From: Sphaerisporangium fuscum
Lineage (GTDB): Bacteria; Actinomycetota; Actinomycetes; Streptosporangiales; Streptosporangiaceae
Assembly (NCBI RefSeq): GCF_018531465.1
Contig: NZ_JAHDTF010000025.1
Location: 62,001 to 126,000, forward strand
Reading direction: 5' to 3'
DNA length: 64,000 nucleotides
The notes beneath the pieces are model-generated. The model was given only the letters and a program-made list of their open reading frames with translations, had not been told where the DNA came from and did no database searches. Both the position numbers and the translations under genes were made by a program. Of the stretch, positions 48,547 to 57,435 are shown piece after piece. Position 1 is the stretch's first letter. Each line of letters starts with the position of its first letter.

Positions 48547-49983
48547 ATGCAGACCCGTCGTGATCTTTACCAGGCCCACAGGCTGATGATGCAGCGCTTG
48601 GGCATGGCCCTGTTGCAGGCGGAACCCGACATTCCCGAATCGCCGATGCGACGGCACAACGTTGCGATGTTCTGCGGGGTACTGGTGGCCGTCCTCGTGA
48701 CGGCCGTCTTCGGCATCTGGGGCTGGATCAAGCCGGGCGGCGCGACCGCCCTGACCGACCCCGGCATGCTCCTGGTCGAGGAAGGCACGGGCGCCACCTT
48801 CATCTACAGCCAGCAGGAGGAGAAGCTCATCCCGGTCGCCAACTACACCTCGGCCCGTCTGCTGCTCGACAGCGCCGAGGTGAAGGTCCGCACCGTGTCG
48901 CCGGCCTCGCTGGCCAAGTTCGCCAGGGGCACGCTCGTGGGCATCCCGGGCGCCCCGCAGAGCCTGCCCGCCCCCGAGAAGCTCGTGCGCGGGCCGTGGT
49001 CGGCCTGCGTGGCGGAGTACGTCGACCCGAGCGGCACGCGCAAGCCGTACGTCTCCCTGATCGGCGGCATGGACGTCGGCGGACGGCCCTTCAGCGGTGA
49101 CGCGATGGTGGCCGACGACGGGCAACAGTCGTGGGTGATCCTGGCGGACCGCAAGATGAAGATCTCGGACGCGGGGGTGCGCGCGCTGACCGACCAGCGG
49201 CCCCGGCAGATTCCCGCGACGTGGCTCAACGCCCTGCCCGTCGGCCCCGATTTCAAGGCTCCGCGCATTCCCGCCATGGGCCGCAAGGTGAAGGGGCCGG
49301 ACGGTCACATGTCCGCGGTCGGGCGCGTGTACACCGTCCCGGCTGTGACGGGCGGCGATGCCCGCTGGTACGTGCTCCGGCAGGACGGCCTGGCGGTGAT
49401 CACCCAGACCCAGGCGACGCTGCTGCTCGAGGACCCGGCGAGCAAGGCGGCCTACGGGAGGCAGCCGGTGAAGCCGATCGAGGTCGACGCCGCGCGGGTG
49501 AACGCCGCCCCCCAGTCGCGCACCTCGATGGCCGTCGACGGCATGCCGGCGACGATGCCGAAGGTCAGCATGCCGGACCCGGGCGCGCCGCTGTGCGCGG
49601 TGTACTCCGACACCGCCAAGGGCTCCACGGCCGCGCGACTGACGATCGGCAGCCGCATGCGGATCCCGGTTCCGGAGAACGCGGGCGCCGACCAGGAGCA
49701 CTTCGACCAGGTGATGCTGCCGGCGGGCGGGGCGGTGCTGGCGGGGCTGCTGCCGGGCGACGGCCAGCTCGACGCCGTCCAGACCTATTCAGTGATCACC
49801 GACCAGGGGCGTCGGTTCGAGCTGGCCTCCGCCGATCTGGTGGCGAAGCTGGGGTACAGCGGCGAGGACGTGGCGCCGCTGCCGGCGCACCTCTGGCTGG
49901 AGATCCCGGAGGGTCCGACGCTCGATCCGGAGGCGGCCCGGGTGCCCGTGCCGATCACGCAGGCGCAGGTCCTGAAGCCTTGA
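48547..49983 (+). CDS. eccB: type VII secretion protein EccB
   Basis: 478 residues from ATG 48547. The family start MQTRRDLYQAHRLMMQRLGMALL is followed by a single membrane helix (about 40-60) and the large extracytoplasmic domain with SLIGGMDVGG, WVILADRKMKISDAGVRAL, VDGMPATMPKVSMPDPGAPLC and the end LWLEIPEGPTLDPEAARVPV. EccB is a core subunit of the ESX membrane complex, with an ATPase-like periplasmic head. It is 185 bases before the WXG100 pair. EccC, EccD, EccE and MycP do not appear in the window, so they must lie elsewhere. Confidence 0.93.
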   Translation: MQTRRDLYQAHRLMMQRLGMALLQAEPDIPESPMRRHNVAMFCGVLVAVLVTAVFGIWGWIKPGGATALTDPGMLLVEEGTGATFIYSQQEEKLIPVANYTSARLLLDSAEVKVRTVSPASLAKFARGTLVGIPGAPQSLPAPEKLVRGPWSACVAEYVDPSGTRKPYVSLIGGMDVGGRPFSGDAMVADDGQQSWVILADRKMKISDAGVRALTDQRPRQIPATWLNALPVGPDFKAPRIPAMGRKVKGPDGHMSAVGRVYTVPAVTGGDARWYVLRQDGLAVITQTQATLLLEDPASKAAYGRQPVKPIEVDAARVNAAPQSRTSMAVDGMPATMPKVSMPDPGAPLCAVYSDTAKGSTAARLTIGSRMRIPVPENAGADQEHFDQVMLPAGGAVLAGLLPGDGQLDAVQTYSVITDQGRRFELASADLVAKLGYSGEDVAPLPAHLWLEIPEGPTLDPEAARVPVPITQAQVLKP

Positions 49984-50167
49984 CCGTTTAGTAGGCCAGT
50001 GGTACGAAAAACCGTAACTGACTCGTAATGTTGCGCTTGTCCACTGTGTGGCGAATGATCCTACTGTTGCAGTGATCAGCAATCACGGGGGCCGATCAAG
50101 ATCAGCGGACGCATGGACGATGGGCCGCCGTGGGCATGCTCGAGGTCGCACCCCATGGAGGAAACCC

Positions 50168-50530
50168 GTGGCTCAGGAACAGATCAGCAACGCACAATTC
50201 AGCAAGCTCAAGGAGGCCGCCGGCCGCACCGGTGAGGCCCACAGCCTGATCGAAGGCATCCGCACCATGCTCATCAGCCACACCGCCGAGCTTCGCGCCG
50301 GCTGGGGCGGCTCCTCCGGTATGGCCTTCGGTGACGAGCACACCGGTGCCTTCGGCGCGTGGAACGGCGAGCTGCAGAACGTGCTCAAGGAGCTGAAGAC
50401 CCTGGAGGACAAGCTCCACAAGGTCGAGGCGCACTACCGCACGAACGAGCAGGACCGCGAGCAGCGTGCCCGCCAGCTCTCCTCGAACATCAGCGGCGCC
50501 GGCCGGCTGAGCGCGTCCATCAACGGCTGA
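50168..50530 (+). CDS. WXG100 family T7SS target (EsxA/B-like)
   Basis: 120 residues from GTG 50168, with GGAGG at 50157-50161; the frame is open upstream but has no family similarity. Helix 1 to about residue 40, then the LRAGWGGSSG turn, which carries W-x-G, then helix 2, and a tail with YRTNE, matching the YxxxD/E export signal of T7SS substrates. It forms an Esx-like pair with the next gene, 24 bases downstream. Confidence 0.93.
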   Translation: MAQEQISNAQFSKLKEAAGRTGEAHSLIEGIRTMLISHTAELRAGWGGSSGMAFGDEHTGAFGAWNGELQNVLKELKTLEDKLHKVEAHYRTNEQDREQRARQLSSNISGAGRLSASING

Positions 50531-50554
50531 CGAGACCCCTGACCTACGGAGATC

Positions 50555-50881
50555 ATGATGGCTGGCTACGACGACGTCGACCGTACATTCGTCAACTTCG
50601 GCACGATGGCCACCGGGCGCCAGGACTTCGCCCGCCAGTGGCAGATGATGGAAGGCACGCTCCAGGAGCTGGAGGGCCAGCTCGACCGCCTGCTGGGCGA
50701 CTGGGAGGGCGAAGCCCGCTCCGCGTACTGGATCGCCCGCAAGAACTGGGACGCCGCCTCCGGTCGCATGGCCACCCTGCTCCAGAGCCTCGGCGCTGTG
50801 ATCGAGGAAGGCCACGAGAACTTCAAGCTCACCGAGAAGAACAACGCCCAGATGTTCGGCGAGTTCTTCGACGGTAAGTGA
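50555..50881 (+). CDS. WXG100 family T7SS target (second of the pair)
   Basis: 108 residues from ATG 50555 (a second ATG at 50558); GGAG lies at 50548-50551. LLGDWEGEARSAYW carries the W-x-G turn between two helices of equal length. No clear YxxxD/E after helix 2, as in the partner of an Esx pair that is carried along. It follows the first WXG100 gene closely. A hairpin at 50914-50948 follows and may reduce read-through into the next genes. Confidence 0.93.
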   Translation: MMAGYDDVDRTFVNFGTMATGRQDFARQWQMMEGTLQELEGQLDRLLGDWEGEARSAYWIARKNWDAASGRMATLLQSLGAVIEEGHENFKLTEKNNAQMFGEFFDGK

Positions 50882-50913
50882 CAGGGCCGGACACCAGGTT
50901 CGGCAGCAGAAGA

Positions 50914-50948
50914 CCGCCCTCGCACCACGACTCTCGTGGGCAGGGCGG
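50914..50948 (+). terminator. hairpin after the WXG100 pair
   Basis: CCGCCCT (50914-50920) pairs with AGGGCGG (50942-50948), with an inner CCACG/CGTGG stem. It lies between the WXG100 pair and the next gene (50983) on the same strand, so it is either a partial terminator or sets relative expression, giving more WXG100 mRNA than downstream mRNA. Confidence 0.6.
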
Positions 50949-50982
50949 CCTTGAAGCTCGATGAAAGCTCAAAGGGCAGAAC

Positions 50983-51387
50983 ATGAGCGATAACGGTAGT
51001 AGCGGCTTCGCCTACCAGGGCTTCAACCCGGACAAGACGAACGGCTGGCCCGGGCTCGAGGTCAAGGACGGCGTCGACGTCCGCCATTCGTCGGTGAAGA
51101 ACCTTCTCAAGGCCCTCGAGGACGACCTGGCGGAGCTCCAGGACGTCAAGCCGGGGACGCTGGCGCACTTCAAGGTCTACGGCAAGGTCACCCCCGCGCA
51201 GATGGGCGACTGGGACGTGGCCCAGGACATGCACGCCGTCTTCGACCAGGGCTTCAACTCGCTCGCGACCAGCATCGAGAAGTGCATCGCGCAACACGCG
51301 GCCGCGCTACAGGTCGCTAGGGCCGCGTTCGAGAACACCGGCAAGGCCGACGATGCCAGCACCATCCGTAAGCAGACAGAAGCCTGA
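50983..51387 (+). CDS. T7SS-associated helical protein, unknown function
   Basis: 134 residues from ATG 50983. After about 35 polar residues it is mainly helical (SSVKNLLKALEDDLAELQDVKPGTLAHFKVYG and a second helix QGFNSLATSIEKCIAQHAAALQVARAAFENTG). Two helices with a turn (TPAQMGDWDVAQDM) resemble WXG100/EspC-like proteins, although W-x-G is W-D-V here. Position in the WXG100 operon supports a role as ESX substrate or partner. The next gene starts after 29 bases. Confidence 0.78.
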   Translation: MSDNGSSGFAYQGFNPDKTNGWPGLEVKDGVDVRHSSVKNLLKALEDDLAELQDVKPGTLAHFKVYGKVTPAQMGDWDVAQDMHAVFDQGFNSLATSIEKCIAQHAAALQVARAAFENTGKADDASTIRKQTEA

Positions 51388-51416
51388 CGTGATCGACAGT
51401 TAGACGATGGGTCGTT

Positions 51417-52871
51417 ATGGAGCGCATCAGCGATATTCAACCGATCAGGGCTGGGACGTCGATCTCGGCGGGTGACTCCGGCAGCTACGGCGGTGTCGAA
51501 AGCGTCCGCAAGAAGCTGGAGGCCACCGACCCCGAGGGAATCGCCGCGGCCGGCAACGCCTACATCTCGGTCGCGTCACGGCTCGAGTCGACGCTGGCGT
51601 TGCTCGAATCGGTGGCCGGCACGATGGCGGGCGACTGGAAGAGCCCGACTTCCCCGAACGTGCAGGAGTCGCTCCGGCTGGTGCACGTCACTCTCGGCGA
51701 GATCGCGTACAAGGCGCGCCAGGTGGGCGCGGCCCACAAGGACTACGCCGAGAAGCTGAAACAGGCCAAGGCCGACTTGCCCAGCAGCCACGGGGCGACC
51801 TGGGACGACGACATGTGGGGTTGGGCCGCCGACGGCTCGGGCACCTGGTCCTCGGAGAACGACCGGGCCCGCAAGCACATCACGGACCTCAACGAGAAGA
51901 TCAAGACGGTCTACAAGACGCTGCCGACGGACGTCGCCACCGCTCTGCCGGCGGTCAAGGCGCCTATCCCGGCCAGCCCGACGGACGTCAAGTACGATCC
52001 CACCGCCTTCAAAGGACCCGGCAGCGGCACCGGTTACAACGGCCCCACCTATCCGGGTAGCGGGACCAACTTCCCGAACGGCACCGGGCTCGACGGAACG
52101 GGCGGCGACGGGAGCGGCGGCCTGAAGACGCCTCCGGGCACGAACCTTCCCGGCGACGGCACGGGCGACAACAGCGGAACCGGTTCCGGTGGACCCGGTA
52201 CGGGCGGAACCGGGCCGGGTTCGGGCACGGGCGGTACGGGCACGGGCGGTACGGGTACTGGCGGGCTTCCCGGCGGCGGGAACGGCACGGGGAGCGGGAC
52301 GGGCGGCATCGATCCCACGACGGGTCTGCCGGTCGGCACCGGGAACGGCGCCGGCTCGGCCGGTGGCGTGGGTACCGGCGATTCGCGCAACACGGGTATC
52401 GCCGGGCTGGACCCGTCGAACGGGCTCAACACCCCGCCCTCCAACCTGAACAATCCCAACCTGAACAACCCGAACCTCAGTAACCCCAACCCGAACAACC
52501 CGAACCTCAGTAACCCCAACCTGAACAACCCGAACCTCAACAACCCCAGCCTGACCACGCCGAATCTCCACAACCCCTACGCGATGGGGGTCAACAACCC
52601 CAACAACCTGGGGAACAACGGCGGTGGCAACGGCAACAACGGCACCAGCACCTGGCTCGGGAGCGGTAGCTCCGCGGGCGGCGCGAACCAGGCCCTGGCC
52701 GCTCGCGGCACCAACGGGGCCGCGGGCGTGGGCGGGATGCCGTACATGCCGATGAACGGTGGTGCCGGCGGCGAGGGCAACAAGGATCGGGAACGCGCGA
52801 CCTGGCTGAGCGAGGACGACGAGAGCGTCTGGGGTGGCGACCAGGAGGTCGCTCCGGGAGTGATCTGCTGA
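51417..52871 (+). CDS. PPE/WXG100-like protein with long Gly-rich and Asn-Pro-Asn-Leu repeat region
   Basis: 484 residues from ATG 51417. Residues about 25-180 are helical with MAGDWKSPTSPNVQES (WXG-like turn) and LGEIAYKARQVGAAHKDYAEKLKQAKADL, similar to the N-terminal helices of actinomycete PPE/WXG100 fusion proteins. Then follow a Gly/Thr-rich region (about 195-335), about nine NNPNL/SNPNL pentapeptides (about 343-385) and a conserved C-terminus with RERATWLSEDDESVWGGDQ...VAPGVI, which is shared by many such proteins. Likely a T7SS substrate exported with the pair before it. The repeats should be extended, perhaps reaching out from the surface. Confidence 0.82.
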   Translation: MERISDIQPIRAGTSISAGDSGSYGGVESVRKKLEATDPEGIAAAGNAYISVASRLESTLALLESVAGTMAGDWKSPTSPNVQESLRLVHVTLGEIAYKARQVGAAHKDYAEKLKQAKADLPSSHGATWDDDMWGWAADGSGTWSSENDRARKHITDLNEKIKTVYKTLPTDVATALPAVKAPIPASPTDVKYDPTAFKGPGSGTGYNGPTYPGSGTNFPNGTGLDGTGGDGSGGLKTPPGTNLPGDGTGDNSGTGSGGPGTGGTGPGSGTGGTGTGGTGTGGLPGGGNGTGSGTGGIDPTTGLPVGTGNGAGSAGGVGTGDSRNTGIAGLDPSNGLNTPPSNLNNPNLNNPNLSNPNPNNPNLSNPNLNNPNLNNPSLTTPNLHNPYAMGVNNPNNLGNNGGGNGNNGTSTWLGSGSSAGGANQALAARGTNGAAGVGGMPYMPMNGGAGGEGNKDRERATWLSEDDESVWGGDQEVAPGVIC

Positions 52872-52930
52872 ACCCGCCCGGCCCGCGAGCCCGGACCCCC
52901 GGGCTCGCGGAATGCCGCCGGCGCCGCGCA

Positions 52931-53058
52931 GCCGGAGTACAGGGGAGATCTCCGAGGCCGCCCGCACACGCAGGTTCGCCCCGTAGCCACAACCCCCAAA
53001 GAGCCACACCCACGACGCCGGAGTACAGGGAAGATCTCCGAGGCCGCCCGCACACGCA
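52931..53058. repeat. 42-bp imperfect direct repeat in the intergenic region
   Basis: The 42 bases at 52931-52972 and 53017-53058 differ at one position. Each unit contains AGATCTCC with a GGAGATCTCC dyad in the first copy, and the copies are 86 bases apart. They lie in the 589-base region between the T7SS operon and the PNPOx-like gene. No gene in that region is convincing; frames there look random. Confidence 0.75.
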
Positions 53059-53153
53059 CGCCCCTTGTTGCCGCTCGACCCGGCGGCGAGGGCACTCAGC
53101 GGCGAGGTTGTGACGGCGGACCGGTCGGGCCGGTTGGGCCGGTTGACAACGCC

Positions 53154-53199
53154 AAAGGGTGGCCCCACCCGCGATACCGCGGGTGGGGCCACCCTTTTT
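53154..53199 (+). terminator. very strong intrinsic terminator
   Basis: A 20-base arm at 53154-53173 (AAAGGGTGGCCCC...) is perfectly complementary to 53178-53197 around ATAC and the right arm ends in five T. An outer CGCC/GGCG pair extends the stem. It terminates transcription from the T7SS operon (last gene ends 52871) before the next plus-strand gene. Confidence 0.9.
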
Positions 53200-53460
53200 G
53201 GCGTGCCGTACCCGGCCGGTGAGCGCGACCGGAGACCTCCCCCGTCTCCTGCCTCGCGTTCCCGGCCGGGGACGCCACGCGCCCCCCGGCTCTGCCGGTA
53301 CGCCGCGAACCCCTCCCCGGCGCACCGCCCCCCACTACCGGCGCCCCGAGCCACCGGGCGCCTGCCAACAAAGTTCCACGAACCACTTGCAAGCCGCTTA
53401 AAGGATGCTTGACTCATATCCCCATAAGAGCCATATAGCGGATTCCAACCCGCTGTCGCC

Positions 53461-53955
53461 ATGGTGACCGCCGTGACGATCGAACCCGACCTCGGCGTAC
53501 CGGGCCGCCGCCGCCTCGTCGAGCACGTCCTCGGCAACGGGCTGCTGCAGCTCGCCGTCCTCCGGCCGGACGGCGCCCCGGTGCTGCGCGAGGTGTGGTA
53601 CCAGGCGTCGTTCGAGCCGGACCGCCTCCACTTCGTGTCCCGCCCGGACCAGCTGCACCCGGGAGACCTGCGGCTCGACAACCGCGTCGCCGGCGCCATC
53701 GTGACGCCGCCCCCGTCCGGCCCCGGGGAACCCGCCTGCGCGGTCACCCTGACGGGCGCCGCACGCGAGCTCACGGGGGCCTCCGTCGCCACCGCGCTCG
53801 CCGGCTACCTGACTCGCTGGCCCGCCACCACGACCGACCCCGGACGGCTGGCGCGGGGCGAGACACCCGAGCGGGTCTACCGGGTCGACGTGACCGAGTG
53901 GACCGTGGTGACCGGGAACGACACCCCACCCTTGATCATCCCCGCCGCCCCCTGA
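53461..53955 (+). CDS. PNPOx-like split-barrel flavin-binding family protein
   Basis: 164 residues from ATG 53461. The sequence GLLQLAVLRPDGAPVLREVWYQASFEPDRLHFVSRPDQLHPGDLRLDNRVAGAIV has the pattern of pyridoxamine 5'-phosphate oxidase-like split barrels, which bind FMN or F420 and act as reductases or oxidases. The C-terminal part RVYRVDVTEWTVVTGND closes the barrel. It lies convergent with the SARP gene after 25 bases. Substrate unknown. Confidence 0.75.
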   Translation: MVTAVTIEPDLGVPGRRRLVEHVLGNGLLQLAVLRPDGAPVLREVWYQASFEPDRLHFVSRPDQLHPGDLRLDNRVAGAIVTPPPSGPGEPACAVTLTGAARELTGASVATALAGYLTRWPATTTDPGRLARGETPERVYRVDVTEWTVVTGNDTPPLIIPAAP

Positions 53956-53980
53956 TCCGCGAGGGGCGCGGCTAAAGGGG

Positions 53981-56900
53981 TCAGTCACGCACCGCTTCGA
54001 GCGCCCGGCGGGCCGCGGCCGTCCAGGCCGGCGCACCCGCCTCCTCGGACACCTCCAGGGCGGTCCGGTAGCGCGCCCGCGCCTCCTCCGGCCTGCCGAG
54101 GTGCAGGGCCAGGTCGCCGAGCACCTGGGCCACCGGCCACAGCGGGATCACCGCGGTCCCGTCGGTCACCGGCCGCCGTTCGTACGGCAGCAGCGCCGCA
54201 CGCGCCTCCAGCACCCGCGCCTCGTCGCCGATCGCCGCGCCGAGCAGGCCGCGCACCACCGTGAAGAAGTGCCGGTAGAAATCCGACCTGATCGGGACGC
54301 GGGCGTCGCCGAGCACCGTCCGGGCCTCCTCCACCCGCCCGGCACGGGCGAGGGCCAGCGCCTGGCACTCGCGCGCCACCTCCCAGCGCGGGGCGATGAT
54401 CTCGGCCTCCTCGACCAGGTCGGCCAGGGCGCCGTCCAGCAGGCGCAGGCAGTACCTCGCCATGAACGACAACCCGACCTCGAAGCGCCAGGCCCCCACC
54501 TTGCTCTGCAACCGCGCCGCCTCGCGGTACCGCTGCTCGGCCTCCCCGAACTCCCCCGCCAGCGCCAGGCGGAACGCCCGGTAGAAGGCGGCGACCGACG
54601 CGGGCATCGGCAGGTCGTATCGTTCGGCCAGCCGCTCGGCGACCTCCGCGTGCCGGTCGGCGCGCGGCAGGTCGAGCGAGGCCGTGGCCTGCTGCATGAG
54701 CATCAGGTGCGCCACGACCTCCTCCACGGTCATCGCCTCGGCCCGGGCGAGTTCGAGCAACTCGGTGCCGATGCGGCGGCGCTCCTCCAGCCCGTCCCCG
54801 CGGAAGGTGTGGAAGTACCGCGCGTTGAGGGACTTGGCCAGGAGCGAGGGGACGCCGAGCCGCCTCGCCATCGCCAGCGCCTCGTCGGCGGCCTGCTGCC
54901 CGCGCGCGGTCTCCTCGCCGTCCAGCTCGAAGGCCAGCGAGCAGAGCAGTGCGCACCGGGCCTCGCCGTCGCCGGGCCCGAGGTCGGCGAGGGTCCGCTC
55001 GACCGCCTGGACGATCTCGTGGGAGACCTGCCCGTAGTAGCGGACGCTCCAGACCGCCGGCGCGTCGAAGGCGACGATCACCCGTGCCGTCAGCTTCGCG
55101 TCGCCGACCGGCAGCGCCAGCCGCACCGCCTGCTCGCGGTGCTCGCGGGCCAGGACCAGCTCGCTGGCGAGCGCCAGCGCCCGCACCCGGCGCATGATGA
55201 GTTCGAGGTCCTCACCGTCGCCGAGCTCCAGCGCCCGCCCCCACAGCGCGGCCGCGGCGGCGTAGGCGAAGCGGCGCTCGGCCTGCTCGGCGGCCAGCGC
55301 GCAGTAGCGCGCCGCCTCGGCCCGCTCGCCGCCCGCGTCGAAGTGGTGGGCGAGGGCCGCGACCTCGTCGCCGCGCAGCGTTCGGAGCACGGCGGCGACG
55401 CGGGCGTGCGTACGGGTGCGCCTGAGCCCCGAGATGTCGTCGTAAAAGGTGTCACGGACCAGCGCGTGGGCGAACCGGATGCGTCCGGGCTCGGGCTCCA
55501 CGAGCAGTCCCGCCATCAGCGCCGCCTCCAGGGCGTCGACCACCGCCTCCTCACCGCCTCCGTGGACCTCGGTGAGGACGTCCAGGTCGACGTCCCCGCC
55601 GATCACCGCCGCTTCGCGCAGCACGGTCTGCGCGGGCACGGGAAGCCGGACGAACCGGCGCCGCAGCACGTCCCGGACGCCCGCCGGCACGACCGAGACG
55701 GCCGCCCGCTCCCCCTCCGCGACGATCAGGCGGGCGGTCTCCCATAGGAAGAACGGGTTCCCTCCTGTTCGCTCGGCGACCGCGGCGACGGCCTCGGGCG
55801 ACACCTCGGCCCCCGCCACGCGGCGCAGCAGCCCGGCGGCGGCGCCCGCGTCCAGCCCGCGCAGCCGGACGCGGACCGGCTCGCAGGCCGCGAGGGTGGC
55901 GGCCGTCTCGGTGAGACGCGCCGCGCCCTCGTCCTCTCGGTAGGTGAGCACGAGGAGCAGCCGGGTGGCGCGCAGGTCGGCCACGAGGTGGGCGAGGACG
56001 GCGAGGGTCTCGTCGTCGGCGCGGTGCAGGTCGTCCAGCACGACCAGCAGCGGCCCCTGCCGGGCGACCCCGCCGAGGTAGGAGGCCAGCGCGCGCCGCG
56101 CCCGGAACCGCTCGGCCGTCAGGTCGCCCACCGCACCCGGCCACCCCGCCTGCGGCCGGCCGTCCTCCGGCCCTGCCGCCTCGCCGGTCAGGGACCTGAT
56201 GGACGCCGCGACGGCCGCGTCGGGGGGAAACGTCTCCACCAGGCCGCGGAGGATCTCCGCCCACGCCCAGCCCGCCGGCGCGCCGTCGGTCTGCGGGCAA
56301 CGGCCGACCGCGACGTGCCACCCGTCGTCCAGCAGCTCCGTCACCAGCCGCTCGGTGAGCGCGGACTTGCCCATGCCGGCCTCGCCGGTGACCAGCACCG
56401 GCCGTAGCCGCCCGGACCGCGCCCGCGCCGCCGCGTCCATGAGGGCGGACAGCTCGGCGTCCCTCCCGAACAACCCTTCGCCGTCCGCCCAGGCCTCGTC
56501 CCCCGCTGCGCGAGTGCCGACCGCCCCGGTCTCGTCCCCGTCCGCCGCCACGCGAGTGCCGGCCGCACCGGCGACGGGCGGCGGCGGGGCCGGCGGGCCG
56601 GCCAGGTCGGGCGACTGGGCGAGGATGTCGGCCTCCATGCGCTGCAGGGCGGGTCCCGGGTCCACGCCCAGCTCCTCGGCGAGCGTCCGCCTGGCCTGCC
56701 GCAGCGCCAGCAGCGCGTCCCCCTGCCTGCCCCCGCGGTAGAGCGCGAGCGCCAGCAGGCGCCACCCCTCCTCGCGCAGCGGATGAGCGCCGACGTACAC
56801 CTGCAGGTCGCCGATGACGGGCGCGATCGCGCCGAGCCCGATCAGGCACGCCGCCCGCTGCTCCACCACCGAGGCGTGCAGCTCCTCCAGCCGGGCGATC

Positions 56901-57358
56901 TCCGTCACGGCCCACTCGGCGGAGGAGAACTCGGCGTACGGCGTCCCCTGCCAGAGCTTCAGCGCCTGCTCCAGCACCTGGGCGGCGGCACGGGGATCAC
57001 CGGCGTCGAGCAGCTCGCCGCCCTGCCGCGCCCGTGCCTCGAACCGCCAGGCGTCCACGTCCTCGGCACGCAACGCGTACCCCGGAGGGACGGTGACCAG
57101 CAGCTTCGCCGGGGTGCGCGGGCCGCGCCCCGGTTCGAGCACCCTGCGCAGGTTGGAGACGTACGCCTGAATGGACGCCAGCGCGCTCGGCGGCGGCTGC
57201 TCCTTCCACAGGTCGTCGATGATCCGGTCGACGGGGACGACCTGACGGCGGGCGACCAGCAGCCGCGCGAGCACCGATCTCGGCCGGCGCCCGCCCACCT
57301 CGATCGGTCCTGAATCACCTGCGAGCTCGAAGGCGCCGAGCACCCGGAACATCACCAC
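53981..57358 (-). CDS. SARP-family regulator with AAA ATPase and TPR-like region
   Basis: 1125 residues from ATG 57358 (or ATG 57352). Residues 1-95 are an OmpR-like winged helix (FRVLGAFELAGDSGPIEVGGRRPRSVLARLLVARRQVVPVDRIIDDLW), 100-245 the BTAD domain (DAWRFEARARQGGELLDAGDP..., EEGWRLLALALYRGGRQGDALLALRQARRTLAEELGVDPGPALQ). After a Gly-rich linker comes an AAA_16-type ATPase with Walker A VTGEAGMGKSALTERL (about 330) and Walker B LLVVLDDLHRADD. The last 400 residues are helical repeats. Large SARPs of the AfsR kind activate secondary metabolism. No cluster is adjacent; the diterpenoid cassette is 37 kb away, and no link is shown. Confidence 0.9.
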   Translation of the reverse strand: MVMFRVLGAFELAGDSGPIEVGGRRPRSVLARLLVARRQVVPVDRIIDDLWKEQPPPSALASIQAYVSNLRRVLEPGRGPRTPAKLLVTVPPGYALRAEDVDAWRFEARARQGGELLDAGDPRAAAQVLEQALKLWQGTPYAEFSSAEWAVTEIARLEELHASVVEQRAACLIGLGAIAPVIGDLQVYVGAHPLREEGWRLLALALYRGGRQGDALLALRQARRTLAEELGVDPGPALQRMEADILAQSPDLAGPPAPPPPVAGAAGTRVAADGDETGAVGTRAAGDEAWADGEGLFGRDAELSALMDAAARARSGRLRPVLVTGEAGMGKSALTERLVTELLDDGWHVAVGRCPQTDGAPAGWAWAEILRGLVETFPPDAAVAASIRSLTGEAAGPEDGRPQAGWPGAVGDLTAERFRARRALASYLGGVARQGPLLVVLDDLHRADDETLAVLAHLVADLRATRLLLVLTYREDEGAARLTETAATLAACEPVRVRLRGLDAGAAAGLLRRVAGAEVSPEAVAAVAERTGGNPFFLWETARLIVAEGERAAVSVVPAGVRDVLRRRFVRLPVPAQTVLREAAVIGGDVDLDVLTEVHGGGEEAVVDALEAALMAGLLVEPEPGRIRFAHALVRDTFYDDISGLRRTRTHARVAAVLRTLRGDEVAALAHHFDAGGERAEAARYCALAAEQAERRFAYAAAAALWGRALELGDGEDLELIMRRVRALALASELVLAREHREQAVRLALPVGDAKLTARVIVAFDAPAVWSVRYYGQVSHEIVQAVERTLADLGPGDGEARCALLCSLAFELDGEETARGQQAADEALAMARRLGVPSLLAKSLNARYFHTFRGDGLEERRRIGTELLELARAEAMTVEEVVAHLMLMQQATASLDLPRADRHAEVAERLAERYDLPMPASVAAFYRAFRLALAGEFGEAEQRYREAARLQSKVGAWRFEVGLSFMARYCLRLLDGALADLVEEAEIIAPRWEVARECQALALARAGRVEEARTVLGDARVPIRSDFYRHFFTVVRGLLGAAIGDEARVLEARAALLPYERRPVTDGTAVIPLWPVAQVLGDLALHLGRPEEARARYRTALEVSEEAGAPAWTAAARRALEAVRD

Positions 57359-57435
57359 GAAAGGTGAGGGTATATGTCGAAAAACCGGCGGACCAGGGCG
57401 ATTTTCGGCATCGCGGCCGAGGTCGGCGCCCTGGG

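Noticed and set aside
52931..53058. Possible CRISPR array
   Set aside because: Only two copies, longer than usual repeats, no cas genes.
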